Source: Paracoccus indicus (GTDB lineage: Bacteria; Pseudomonadota; Alphaproteobacteria; Rhodobacterales; Rhodobacteraceae). From it: a stretch of DNA of 64,000 bases. Positions within the stretch are counted from its first letter, which is position 1. Each line of letters begins with the position of its first letter. Made by a program: the position numbers and the translations under genes. Positions 16,847 to 25,106 of the stretch are shown here, in pieces. Location: the NCBI RefSeq assembly GCF_003056335.1, contig NZ_PYWA01000006.1, positions 277,788 through 341,787 of the forward strand. The letters run 5' to 3'. The notes below the pieces were generated by a model. The model saw only the letters and a program-made list of their open reading frames with translations, was not told the origin of the DNA and searched no databases.

Positions 16847-17977
16847 TTACCCGGCCGTCAGATCGCGTGCGGCTTGGGGCGACAGCGTGTCCCCCGAGCC
16901 GGGTGGGCGGGCGGTACCGGGCTTCAGCTTCAGAAGCTCAAGAGTGCCAGCCAGATGCGCGACGCTGAGATCGCGGGCAATCAACACGACGCGGCTGGTC
17001 TGGTCGTCTTTTGGCCAGTCCTTCAGCGGCACCGGCGCCTCCAGCATGTGCTGGACGCCGTGCAGGACGAAAGGGCATTGCGCGCCCTCGATATGGACGA
17101 TGGCCTTCAAGCGCAAGATCAACTGGCCTTGCGTACCCAGCAGCATGTCCATCCAGAAGTCGAAGACCGGCGCCGGGATCGGACTATCAATGGTGATCGA
17201 GGCGGTGGAGATGCTGTTCTGCCGCGCGTGGTGCGGCGCGGTCGAGGGGAAACCCGGCAGTGCCGCCGGTGCGGGGGCCGCCGCCTTGATACCCGACAGC
17301 CCGGCCAAGGGGTCCACCACCTCGCCAACCCACTTCAGGGCTGCAAGGCCGTTTCCGCTGCTGCGCCGGGTCGACAGATCGAACAGGCAGCCCGGCGGCA
17401 GCGCGCCGCGATCCGCCTGAAGCCTTGCGGCTTGCGGATTAAGCGCATCCAGTTCGCGCTCCAGCGTGGCACGGTCAGTCGTCGCGACAAGGTCGCATTT
17501 GGTCAGCACGATCCGGTCGGCCATCGCAACCTGCGCTTGCGCCTCGGCATGGCGATCCAGCGTCGCGGTGCCGTGCACGGCGTCCACCACCGTCACGATT
17601 CCGTCCAGTCGAAAGCGGCGGGCAATCTGATCATCCAGCATCAGCGTGTGGTGGATGGGGCCTGGATCGGCAAGGCCCGTCGTTTCGATCACCACCCGGT
17701 CAAAGGCCAGGGTGCCCGCATCCAGCCGGTCGTGCAGGTCCGCCAGCGTGCGCGACAGATCGCTACGGATGGTGCAGCAGATACAGCCCGATTCCATCAG
17801 GACCACATCCTCGGCCACGTCCTCGATCAGGTCGTGATCCAGCCCGGCCTCGCCGAACTCGTTGACAATGACGGCAATGCGCCCGGCTTGGGGGTCGTGC
17901 AGCAGCCGGTTCAGCATCGTGGTCTTGCCAGCACCCAGAAAGCCGGTCAACAGGGTAATGGGAATGCGGTCTGCCAT
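16847..17977 (-). CDS. CobW/COG0523 GTPase, probable zinc metallochaperone
   Basis: Protein of 376 residues. The P-loop GAGKTT is at about residues 15-20, the metal-binding CxCC motif in ESGCICCTIR at about 62-71 and a TKCD guanine-specificity motif at about 157-160; the CobW C-terminal domain follows. COG0523 proteins deliver metals, often zinc under Zur control, to client proteins. It lies 15 bases upstream of zur on the same strand, so they are likely co-transcribed. Confidence 0.9.
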   Translation of the reverse strand: MADRIPITLLTGFLGAGKTTMLNRLLHDPQAGRIAVIVNEFGEAGLDHDLIEDVAEDVVLMESGCICCTIRSDLSRTLADLHDRLDAGTLAFDRVVIETTGLADPGPIHHTLMLDDQIARRFRLDGIVTVVDAVHGTATLDRHAEAQAQVAMADRIVLTKCDLVATTDRATLERELDALNPQAARLQADRGALPPGCLFDLSTRRSSGNGLAALKWVGEVVDPLAGLSGIKAAAPAPAALPGFPSTAPHHARQNSISTASITIDSPIPAPVFDFWMDMLLGTQGQLILRLKAIVHIEGAQCPFVLHGVQHMLEAPVPLKDWPKDDQTSRVVLIARDLSVAHLAGTLELLKLKPGTARPPGSGDTLSPQAARDLTAG

Positions 17978-18024
17978 GGTGCGGGTCCTGTCATTCGATG
18001 GTTGGCTGAAGGCCGGAGGTACGG

Positions 18025-18300
18025 ATGAAGCTTGCAGATCAGATCCGGGACAAGGCGGGGGCCGTGTGGCATTTCGGGCGGGTGCGCCGACTGGTGCGGT
18101 CGGAAGCCGGGCTGGCGCCGCAGGTGCTGGTCAGCGTGGCCGAGATCCCCTGCGAGGATCCGGCCTGCGCGGGGCCGGCGACGCAGATCACGATCCTCGG
18201 GATGGATCTGACGCGGCGGGTGATGGTGATCCACCGCCCCGCCGCCGAGGTTGTCACCACCGATATCGTCGCGGCCCTTCGGGTGGCGCCCGGCCCGTGA
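18025..18300 (+). CDS. Small conserved protein with a CEDPAC motif, unknown function
   Basis: Protein of 91 residues starting ATG 18025, divergent from the CobW-type gene 47 bases away. The central feature is VAEIPCEDPACAGPATQITI, with two Cys four residues apart, followed by a basic DLTRRVMVIHRPAAEV segment. I recall similar proteins beside metal-chaperone genes but cannot name a characterised member. The Cys pair and position hint at a metal- or redox-linked role, as inference. Confidence 0.65.
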   Translation: MKLADQIRDKAGAVWHFGRVRRLVRSEAGLAPQVLVSVAEIPCEDPACAGPATQITILGMDLTRRVMVIHRPAAEVVTTDIVAALRVAPGP

Positions 18301-18319
18301 CGGATCGGGCGCCCGGGCA

Positions 18320-19579
18320 TCAGTGGACGACGCCGCTACCACCGGCGACGGCGATGTTGTAGGGCGTGCCTTCGACCTCGATCATGCCGATCTCCGACAG
18401 GTCGGCCGTGCCGATGCGGCGCACCAGTCCTGCATTCGGGTCGGTCACCACGACCTCATCCCCGGCCATGGCGATGCGTGGGCGGGCATCGTTCCAGTGG
18501 CCGTCCATCGAATAGGGCTCGGTCACGCGGGCGGACTGCTCGATCTCGGCCGACATCATGTTGATGCGGTGCAGGCTGCCGTCCTCGGTCAGCACAAATG
18601 CGTTCGCGGGCTTGACCGGGTCCAGCGCGAAGTCGACGCGGCGGAAGGGCAGCGCGATGCGGGTAAAATGCGGCTCGTCGACCGGATCGATCACCACCAG
18701 CCCGTCGGGGCCGTGATTGCCCAGAAACATCTGGATCGCGTTCGAGCCGAGGATCGTGCCGGTGGTCACGTCCTGGGGCAGACCGTCCGAGTATTCCAGC
18801 ATCTCGAACTCTACGCCATCACCCTTGGCGGTTGCGGTCAGGACGCCTTCTTTGCAGCCAGCGACCAGATAGGCGCCCGAGAAGGCCTCGCCGTGGATGC
18901 CGGTGCAGGTCGCCAGATCGCCGGTGGCATTGCCCTTGGCATCGAAGGACTGCAGCCCAAGGCGCGGAACCGAGGCATCGCCCGCCACTTCCTCGTCCGA
19001 GGCGACGGTGGACAGCCAGTTCCGCCCCATCGGCGCGACGAAGCCGTGATGCGCGCGCTCCTGCGGGAAGCGCTGCGGCGCGATCTCGCCGCGCGCCAAG
19101 GCGGCGGCGTCCAGAACCTCGGCATAGCCGCCGCGGTCGTAGTTGATCGCGATCTTGCCGTCATGGCTGACCAAGTGGAAGGGGCGCGGGCCGGTCAGCG
19201 TGGCCTCGATGGCCTCAGGGTCCGTCACTTCGATGTCGGCATGATCGCCGTGATCCTCGAAGGAGATGCCGCTGTCGAAGAAATGCACCGCGTCATCATC
19301 CGACTGCACCGCCGCGACGACCGCACCGCCCGCCACCGGGAACAGCTTGGTTTGGCCGGTCGTCTCAAAGCTCCAGCGTTTTTCGGGGTCTGTCAGGTCG
19401 ATTGCGGTGACGCGGCCCGCCTCGTGATCACCGATGAACAGGCGATAGAGCGTCACATCGCCGTCATGGGCTTGATCATGCGCGTGGTCATGATCGTGAT
19501 CGTGGCTGTCCTGCGCCACGGCGGCGCCTGCCATCAGCAGCGCCAGCGTGCTGGCACCGGCAAGAGTTCTGAACATCAT
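18320..19579 (-). CDS. aztD: Periplasmic zinc metallochaperone AztD
   Basis: Protein of 419 residues with a signal peptide (LAGASTLALLMAGAAVAQ), then a His/Asp-rich stretch DSHDHDHDHAHDQAHDGD and a predicted beta-propeller body. In Paracoccus denitrificans AztD is reported to hold zinc in the periplasm and transfer it to the binding protein AztC. It is the last gene of aztABCD here, 23 bases after aztC. ATG 19579 is preferred over an upstream start because AAGGAG lies 6 bases before it. Confidence 0.92.
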   Translation of the reverse strand: MMFRTLAGASTLALLMAGAAVAQDSHDHDHDHAHDQAHDGDVTLYRLFIGDHEAGRVTAIDLTDPEKRWSFETTGQTKLFPVAGGAVVAAVQSDDDAVHFFDSGISFEDHGDHADIEVTDPEAIEATLTGPRPFHLVSHDGKIAINYDRGGYAEVLDAAALARGEIAPQRFPQERAHHGFVAPMGRNWLSTVASDEEVAGDASVPRLGLQSFDAKGNATGDLATCTGIHGEAFSGAYLVAGCKEGVLTATAKGDGVEFEMLEYSDGLPQDVTTGTILGSNAIQMFLGNHGPDGLVVIDPVDEPHFTRIALPFRRVDFALDPVKPANAFVLTEDGSLHRINMMSAEIEQSARVTEPYSMDGHWNDARPRIAMAGDEVVVTDPNAGLVRRIGTADLSEIGMIEVEGTPYNIAVAGGSGVVH

Positions 19580-19602
19580 GGGTCTCCTTCTTTCGAAACG
19601 GA

Positions 19603-20514
19603 TCAATCGGCGGCGAGCGCCGAGGTGATGGTGTCGGCGTTGTGGCGCATCATCGACAGGTAGTCGGTTGCAGGACCGTCCGGCCCCGACAGCGCGTCGG
19701 AATAGAGGGTGCCGGACAGCGCCATCCCGGTCTCCGCCGCGATGCGGTCCAGAAGCCGGGTGTCCGAGATGTTCTCGGCAAAGATCGCACGGGCATCGGT
19801 GTCGCGGATCTCGCGGATCAGGCCCGCGACATCGGCCGCCGAGGCCTCGGCCTCGGTGCTGATGCCCTGCGGCGACAGAAAGCGGATGCCGTATTCTTCT
19901 TCGAAATAGCGAAAGGCGTTGTGGGCGACGACAACCGTTCGGCGGCTTGACGGCAGCGCATCGACCGAGGCGCGGATCTGCGCGTCCAGCTCGTCCAGAT
20001 CCTGGGTATAGCTGGCGGCATTGGCGTGGTAGCCCTCGCAGCCCTCGGCATCGGCCTCGCAGAAGGCGTCCGCGATGGCTGCGACATAGGCGCGAGCGTT
20101 GGGCACGGATTGCCAGGTATGCGGGTCATGGGCGCCTGCGTGCCAGATCGCCTCGTCGCCGATATAGTGATAGTGCCCGCCTGCCGGGTCCTCCAGCACC
20201 TCGGCGCTGTCCGACAGGGTGATGATGGCGGCATCGGTACCGCTCGCGGCGATCAGGCGGTCCACGAAGCCCTCGAACTCCAGCCCGTTCGTCAGCACCA
20301 CATCGGCGCGGGCGACGGCCATCGCATCGCGGGGGCGTGGTTCGTAGACATGGGAGTCGGCGTCGGGGCCAACCAGCACGTCCAGCGCGATGCGGGCCCC
20401 TCCGACTTGGGTGGCCATGTCGCCGATGATCGAGAAAGTGGCGACGACCTGCGGCGGTTCGGCTTGCGCGGCGACGGTGCCAAGCGCGAGGGCGACGAGT
20501 GTGTTGCGGATCAT
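19603..20514 (-). CDS. aztC: Zinc ABC transporter substrate-binding protein AztC
   Basis: Protein of 303 residues with a signal peptide (ALALGTVAAQA) and a cluster A-I metal-binding fold. Likely zinc ligands are His in DSHVYEP, His in VVVAHNAFRYFEEEYG and Asp in LYSDALSG; a His-containing loop GHYHYIGDEAIWHAGAHDPHTW supplies a further ligand and contacts the chaperone in the known homologue. It captures periplasmic zinc and delivers it to AztB. Confidence 0.93.
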   Translation of the reverse strand: MIRNTLVALALGTVAAQAEPPQVVATFSIIGDMATQVGGARIALDVLVGPDADSHVYEPRPRDAMAVARADVVLTNGLEFEGFVDRLIAASGTDAAIITLSDSAEVLEDPAGGHYHYIGDEAIWHAGAHDPHTWQSVPNARAYVAAIADAFCEADAEGCEGYHANAASYTQDLDELDAQIRASVDALPSSRRTVVVAHNAFRYFEEEYGIRFLSPQGISTEAEASAADVAGLIREIRDTDARAIFAENISDTRLLDRIAAETGMALSGTLYSDALSGPDGPATDYLSMMRHNADTITSALAAD

Positions 20515-20533
20515 GGGTCTTCCTTTCCCGGCC

Positions 20534-21403
20534 TCAGGCGGTGCGGTGATTGCGCCGCGGCAGGCGCGGAACCAGAAGGCCGCGCGGGCCGGCCAGCACC
20601 GACAGCAGATATATCGCCCCGGCCGACAGTGTGATCGACGGCCCCGAGGGCAGTGAGAAATGATACGAGAGCAGCAGCCCCCCGGCCGAGGATGCCGCCC
20701 CGATCAAGACGGCCAGCGCCACCATCGGCAGCACCGCCTGCGTCCAGAAGCGGGCCGCCGCGGCGGGCAGGATCATCAGCCCTACTGCCAGCAGCGTGCC
20801 AAGCGCCTGGAAGCCCGCAACGAGGTTCAGCACCACCAGCGCCAGGAAGCCGAAATGCACCACCGTCCCCATCCCCGAGACCGAGCGTAGGAACAGTGGA
20901 TCGAGGCATTCGGCTACTAGGGCGCGCCAGAAGATACCAAAGGCCAGTGCTGTGACCACTAGCACCAGCCCGATCAGCTTCAGCGCCGCGTCGTCCAGCG
21001 CCAGTACGGTGCCGAACAGCACATGCATCAGATCGACGGTGGAGCCGCGCAACGACACCATCACCACGCCGACCGATAATGAAATCAGGTATAAGGCCGC
21101 CATCGAGGCGTCCTCGTGCTGCACCGTCAGCCGCGCCACGGCGCCCGCGCCGACGGCCACCACAGCCCCGGCGACCAGCCCGCCAAGTGTCATCGGCCAA
21201 ATCTCCAGCCCATAGATTAGGAAGCCCGCCGCTGCGCCGGGCAGGATGGCATGGGCCATGGCATCGCCCGTCAAGCTCATCCTGCGCAGCATGAGGAAGA
21301 CCCCGACCGGGCAGGCCGAGAGCGACAGCATCAGCGCCCCCGCCAGCGCCCGCTGCATGAAGGCGAATTCGGTGAAGGGCGCGACCAACAGATCCCACAT
21401 CAT
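20534..21403 (-). CDS. aztB: Zinc ABC transporter permease AztB
   Basis: Protein of 289 residues, an ABC-3 family metal permease with about eight membrane helices and the family loop MSLTGDAMAHAILPGAAAGF. The start is ATG 21403, overlapping the aztA stop (TGATG). It pairs with AztA to import zinc across the inner membrane. Confidence 0.93.
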   Translation of the reverse strand: MMWDLLVAPFTEFAFMQRALAGALMLSLSACPVGVFLMLRRMSLTGDAMAHAILPGAAAGFLIYGLEIWPMTLGGLVAGAVVAVGAGAVARLTVQHEDASMAALYLISLSVGVVMVSLRGSTVDLMHVLFGTVLALDDAALKLIGLVLVVTALAFGIFWRALVAECLDPLFLRSVSGMGTVVHFGFLALVVLNLVAGFQALGTLLAVGLMILPAAAARFWTQAVLPMVALAVLIGAASSAGGLLLSYHFSLPSGPSITLSAGAIYLLSVLAGPRGLLVPRLPRRNHRTA

Positions 21404-22149
21404 GCGGCCCGCCATGCGGCGTCGGGTGCGCACCAGGGGGCGTCCTCGTCCCAGGCCTCCTGGAAGGTCCGGGTGCGGGCGATATTTGCCTCGGTCAGCA
21501 CCTCGGAGGTGGGGCCCCACGCCACGGCGCGGCGGGCCAGAAGCAGCGTCTGCGGGAAATGCGCGCGCACCAGCGCCAGGTCATGCGCGACGGTCAGCAC
21601 GGTGCGCCCTTCGGCATTCCAGTGCTGGATCAGGGCCGTCAGATCACGAATGGTCTTGTCGTCGATGGCGTTGAACGGTTCGTCCAGAAGGATCAGCTGC
21701 GCGTCCTGCACCAGCACCCGTGCAAACAGCGTCCGCTGCAGCTGTCCGCCCGACAGGCTGTCCAGAGGCCGATGCCCGAACCCCTCAAGACCTACCTGGA
21801 ACAAGGCGTCCTCCACCCGCGCCCGATCCTCGGCTAGGTGCCGGTCCAGAAGACCACGCCTTTGCCACAGTCCAAGCGTCACAAGGTCCCGCACCCGCGC
21901 CGGAAAGTCTCGGTCCAGTTCCGAGATCTGCGGCAGATAGGCCAGTGCCTTCCGGCTTCTGCTGCACTCTCCGCTCATGGGGGTCAGAAGCCCGGCAATC
22001 GTCTTGAGCAGCGTCGATTTGCCCGACCCGTTCGGCCCGACGATCGCCGTCAGCGAGCCAAGCGCAAACTCTCCGGTCACGTGGTGAATTGCGGCACGGC
22101 TGCCATATCCGGCCGTCAGGTCGTGAAGTGCGACAGCGGAGCTTGTCAT
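21400..22149 (-). CDS. aztA: Zinc ABC transporter ATPase AztA
   Basis: Protein of 249 residues with Walker A GPNGSGKST, signature LSGGQLQR, Walker B LILLDEPF and a switch His in VAHDLALV. It powers AztB. The start is placed at ATG 22149 (MTSSAVALHDL); an in-frame ATG at 22170 would add seven Ser-rich residues. The first gene of aztABCD; a candidate Zur operator lies 42 bases upstream. Confidence 0.93.
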   Translation of the reverse strand: MTSSAVALHDLTAGYGSRAAIHHVTGEFALGSLTAIVGPNGSGKSTLLKTIAGLLTPMSGECSRSRKALAYLPQISELDRDFPARVRDLVTLGLWQRRGLLDRHLAEDRARVEDALFQVGLEGFGHRPLDSLSGGQLQRTLFARVLVQDAQLILLDEPFNAIDDKTIRDLTALIQHWNAEGRTVLTVAHDLALVRAHFPQTLLLARRAVAWGPTSEVLTEANIARTRTFQEAWDEDAPWCAPDAAWRAA

Positions 22150-22190
22150 GGATGATGAAAGTGATGCCAAAACGAGCGTCCTCTTGTACA

Positions 22191-22208
22191 GTAACGTAAT
22201 AACGTAAC
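22191..22208 (-). promoter_or_regulatory. Candidate Zur operator upstream of aztABCD
   Basis: GTTACGTTATTACGTTAC on the minus strand: 14 of 18 positions agree with the reverse complement, so it is a near-perfect dyad made of GTTAC units. It is 42-59 bases before aztA. It resembles the AT-rich dyads bound by Zur, but no second copy was found in the window. Confidence 0.5.
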
Positions 22209-22243
22209 ATTCAAATAATGTGCAAGGGGGTAAGGCACATCAG

Positions 22244-22882
22244 CTACGACGACCGTCCCCGAACCAGCACCAGGTTGTCTTCCAGCATCGCCTCAGCGCC
22301 ATCTGGCCCTCGACCGGGGCGCGTGACGATATCGGCCCGAACGACCTCAAGGTGTGGGGCTGGTGCACCGATGGCGGCCAGTTCATCAGCCAAGCTGGGG
22401 AAGATCGTCGGCGGCGTTTCCTCCGGGCTCCATGGAGGCGGGGCTGCATGCGAAAGAACAAGAAAATGGCCGCCCGGGCGCAGTTGACGAGCCGCTCGGC
22501 CGAGGATCGTGGCGCGCGCCAAGGCGACCGGGGATTGTAGGTAGAGCGCGGTAATCAGGTCGAACCTGCCATGTGGGAACGAAACCGACAGATCACATCG
22601 CTCGAACTGCGCTTGGCTCTCTAAACCCAACTCTGCGGCGCGCGCACGGGCACGGGCGATGGCAGTTTCAGAAATGTCGCAACCGTGTGCCTGCCAGCCC
22701 TGCTGGGCCAGCCAGATCACATCATCGCCATGAGAGGCGCCAAGGTCCAGTGCCTGGCCTGGCGTCAGCCCGGTCGCAATCTGTTGGAGCGCGGCGGTGG
22801 CGCGGCCGGTCGATGTTGTGCGCTTGGTGCGGTAGAACTCCTCCCAAAACGCGCTAGGGTCTTCCAGTGGGTCGATGGTCAT
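22244..22882 (-). CDS. Class I SAM-dependent methyltransferase
   Basis: Protein of 212 residues with a SAM-binding glycine motif ALDLGASHGDDVIWLA (about residues 44-59), CDISETAIARA and an RFDLITALY motif IV. It resembles TehB-like and thiopurine-type methyltransferases that detoxify small molecules or metalloids. ATG 22882 overlaps the stop of the upstream DHA2 exporter gene by four bases, so the two are co-translated. The substrate is unknown. Confidence 0.85.
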   Translation of the reverse strand: MTIDPLEDPSAFWEEFYRTKRTTSTGRATAALQQIATGLTPGQALDLGASHGDDVIWLAQQGWQAHGCDISETAIARARARAAELGLESQAQFERCDLSVSFPHGRFDLITALYLQSPVALARATILGRAARQLRPGGHFLVLSHAAPPPWSPEETPPTIFPSLADELAAIGAPAPHLEVVRADIVTRPGRGPDGAEAMLEDNLVLVRGRSS

Positions 22883-24306
22883 GCTCCTGCCTTTCGTTGT
22901 AGGGAGACGTTTCCGCGCAGCAGGGCCAGTGCCAGCAGCGCTGCGGATCCGGTCGTGCCCATCTGCAGCCACATCATCGCGGCGGCCGCCTCGAGCCCCG
23001 GTCGCGCCTCGAGCGCCCACCCGTAGACGGCGAAGCTCAGTGCGATAGACGCGGCCATGCTGACCTGCTGCATGGTCTGGATGGCGCCGGCGCCCGCTCC
23101 GGCCAGCGACCTCGGCAGGCTCGACATCCCGAGCTGAATCACCGAGGTGACCGTCAGCCCCATCGCCGCACCCGCCGCCAGCATCCCCGTCCTCAGCGGC
23201 CACAGGCGCGCCGGCGTCATCCCCGGCAAGACCCCTTGGATCAGCAGCAAGCTTGTGCAAAGCAGCAGGGTCCCCATCGTCACCCGCGCCAGAGGTTGCA
23301 GGGGCAACCGCCCGGCCGCCCAGGAACCGGCAACGACGCCGGCGGGAAAACCAGCCGTCACCAGTCCCGTCTGCAGCGGGCCGAGGCCCAGCTTGCTCTG
23401 CAGGGCCATCGACAGGACTACGAAGAAACCGGGCGGGGCCGAGACTGCCAGAAGAAGAAACGCAAGGCTCCAGCGAAAGCTTGGTGCGCGCAGCAGGGCG
23501 GGCGGTATCAGCGCCGCAGGTCCGGCCCGTGCTGTCAGCCGGGCAAACAGCGTGGCGCATGGCAGAGCCGCAGCCAGCATGAGGAAGATAGGCACAGGCC
23601 AACCGAAAGCGGGACCGAGGGACAGGGGCGCAACGAGGCAGAAGATGATCGCGGCGAAGCTGGCGATCTCGGCCAGTCGGCTGGCGCCGTCACCGGCCGG
23701 GCTGTCCGGGGTCAGCCGCCGTCGTGCCGAGAGCATCACCGTGAGCGCGAGCAACGCTTCAGTCAGAAGAATAACGCGCCAACCCAGCCAGTCCGGTGCG
23801 GCCCCCAGCAGCCCCCCCGCCAGCAGCGGCCCGCAGACTGATGCGAAGGAGGCTGTCATCGCCAGGCGCGCGAACGCGCCGGATTGCCCGGAGGGCGTGA
23901 AAAGCCGTGGGATCATCGCCAGCGCCTGAGGCGCCAGCGCCGCCGCGCCGATCCCCTGCAGCATTCGCGCGCCTGTCAGAAGCACCGGCCCCGGTGCCAG
24001 GGCCGACAGCAGCGCCCCGACCAGGAACAGCGCTCCGCCCATGAGAAACACGCGCCCCTTCCCGAAGCGGTCGGCGGCCCGCCCCGCCGGCAGCAGCAGC
24101 ATCGCTACGACCAGCGGATAGGCCCCCGCGATCAGCGCGAGCGGCGCGGTGCCAAGGTTGAGATCGACGCCGATCCCCGGCATCGCGATCGCCATCATCG
24201 GAATGTCGACGATGGTCATGGCCATGCCTATCAGCAGCGGGGTGAAGCTGAGCGCGGCAGAAGGGTCGGGGCGAATATCCATTTTGGGCGAATCATGTAA
24301 CTGCAT
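22879..24306 (-). CDS. MFS drug exporter, DHA2 (EmrB/QacA) type
   Basis: Protein of about 475 residues with 13-14 hydrophobic helices. It has the DHA2-like GGALFLVGALLSALAPG, ARMLQGIGAAALAPQALAMI and the GRAADRFGKGRVFL loop between helices 2 and 3. Starts at 24306 and 24282 are both possible; neither has a strong ribosome-binding site. It is divergent from an Rrf2 repressor gene and coupled to a methyltransferase, which suggests an inducible resistance operon. Confidence 0.9.
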   Translation of the reverse strand: MQLHDSPKMDIRPDPSAALSFTPLLIGMAMTIVDIPMMAIAMPGIGVDLNLGTAPLALIAGAYPLVVAMLLLPAGRAADRFGKGRVFLMGGALFLVGALLSALAPGPVLLTGARMLQGIGAAALAPQALAMIPRLFTPSGQSGAFARLAMTASFASVCGPLLAGGLLGAAPDWLGWRVILLTEALLALTVMLSARRRLTPDSPAGDGASRLAEIASFAAIIFCLVAPLSLGPAFGWPVPIFLMLAAALPCATLFARLTARAGPAALIPPALLRAPSFRWSLAFLLLAVSAPPGFFVVLSMALQSKLGLGPLQTGLVTAGFPAGVVAGSWAAGRLPLQPLARVTMGTLLLCTSLLLIQGVLPGMTPARLWPLRTGMLAAGAAMGLTVTSVIQLGMSSLPRSLAGAGAGAIQTMQQVSMAASIALSFAVYGWALEARPGLEAAAAMMWLQMGTTGSAALLALALLRGNVSLQRKAGA

Positions 24307-24356
24307 AAGTAACTTGATAGCACATCTTGCAGAAGTCATGTAATACCTAAAGTTAC
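24297..24356. promoter_or_regulatory. GTAAC-repeat region between Rrf2 regulator and exporter
   Basis: The divergent promoter region holds GTAAC at 24297-24301 and 24309-24313 and the inverse GTTAC at 24352-24356. The outer pair GTAACTT and AAGTTAC forms an inverted repeat. This is a likely binding region for the Rrf2 protein encoded at 24373. Inference from position and symmetry only. Confidence 0.4.
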
Positions 24357-24372
24357 ACGACCCGAGGACCCG

Positions 24373-24813
24373 ATGCGCCCAGACACCCGCCTCTCCCGCC
24401 TGCTGCACGTGCTTCTGCACATGGCGCAGACCGATACGCCGATGACCTCTCAGCAGATCGCGGGGATGCTCGGCTCGAACGCGGCGGTGGTGCGGCGGAT
24501 CATGGCCGGGCTAAGGGACGGCGGCTATGTCGAGGCCGAGCGCGGCCATGGCGGCGGCTGGCGAATTAGCCGGTGCACGGACGAGATCACGGTGCTGGAC
24601 GTCTACCGATCGCTCGGCTCGCCCGATCTCTTCGCCTTTGGCTTTTCAAATCCGCGCCCGCTCTGCCTGATCGAGCAGTCGGTGAACGCCACCATCGCGG
24701 GCAGCATCGAGACGGCCACGGCGGCAATCCTCGAGCAGTTCAGGACACTGCGCCTGTCGCAAATCGAGACAGAGGTGCAGGAGAGAATGCCGCAGTGCAA
24801 GCGCTCGAACTGA
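24373..24813 (+). CDS. Rrf2 family transcriptional regulator (YwnA-like)
   Basis: Protein of 146 residues with a winged HTH (TSQQIAGMLGSNAAVVRRIMAGLRDGGYV, then a GHGGGWRI wing). It lacks the three-Cys iron-sulfur cluster of IscR or NsrR; Cys residues are isolated (SRCTDE, PLCLIE, PQCKRS). Such YwnA-like members usually repress a neighbouring detoxification gene, here the divergent DHA2 exporter-methyltransferase operon. Confidence 0.87.
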   Translation: MRPDTRLSRLLHVLLHMAQTDTPMTSQQIAGMLGSNAAVVRRIMAGLRDGGYVEAERGHGGGWRISRCTDEITVLDVYRSLGSPDLFAFGFSNPRPLCLIEQSVNATIAGSIETATAAILEQFRTLRLSQIETEVQERMPQCKRSN

Positions 24814-25106
24814 GAGGTCGCAGACTTTTTCATCTGTCGTCGTGGCAGAACGCCCGGGCTTGCAGGCGGTTGTAGAACGATTGATTGCTCACCCCCGCTG
24901 TCAATCCTATGACACACCGCCGTCAGGCCGTTCCTCGCCGAAGCTATGCGAAAACTTGGGCGTAGAATCGTGACGGGCGTGGTTCTTGCTTGCGGACAGG
25001 TCCAGTCGAAGCCTTGGCCGACACGGGAACCATGATGGATGCAGATGACGAAAAACGGGCGGGGCGTCAACTGAAACCCGCCCGTACGTTCGCTTCCGGA
25101 ACCCTG
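24814..25106. other. Intergenic stretch, no gene recognised
   Basis: About 290 bases between the Rrf2 gene and the 3' end of the TonB receptor gene. Small open frames on the minus strand have no recognisable domain. No clear terminator stem with a T run was seen. Confidence 0.4.

Noticed and set aside
18251..19663. 470-residue open frame opposite aztD
   Set aside because: Antisense shadow of aztD; the chaperone features are on the minus strand.
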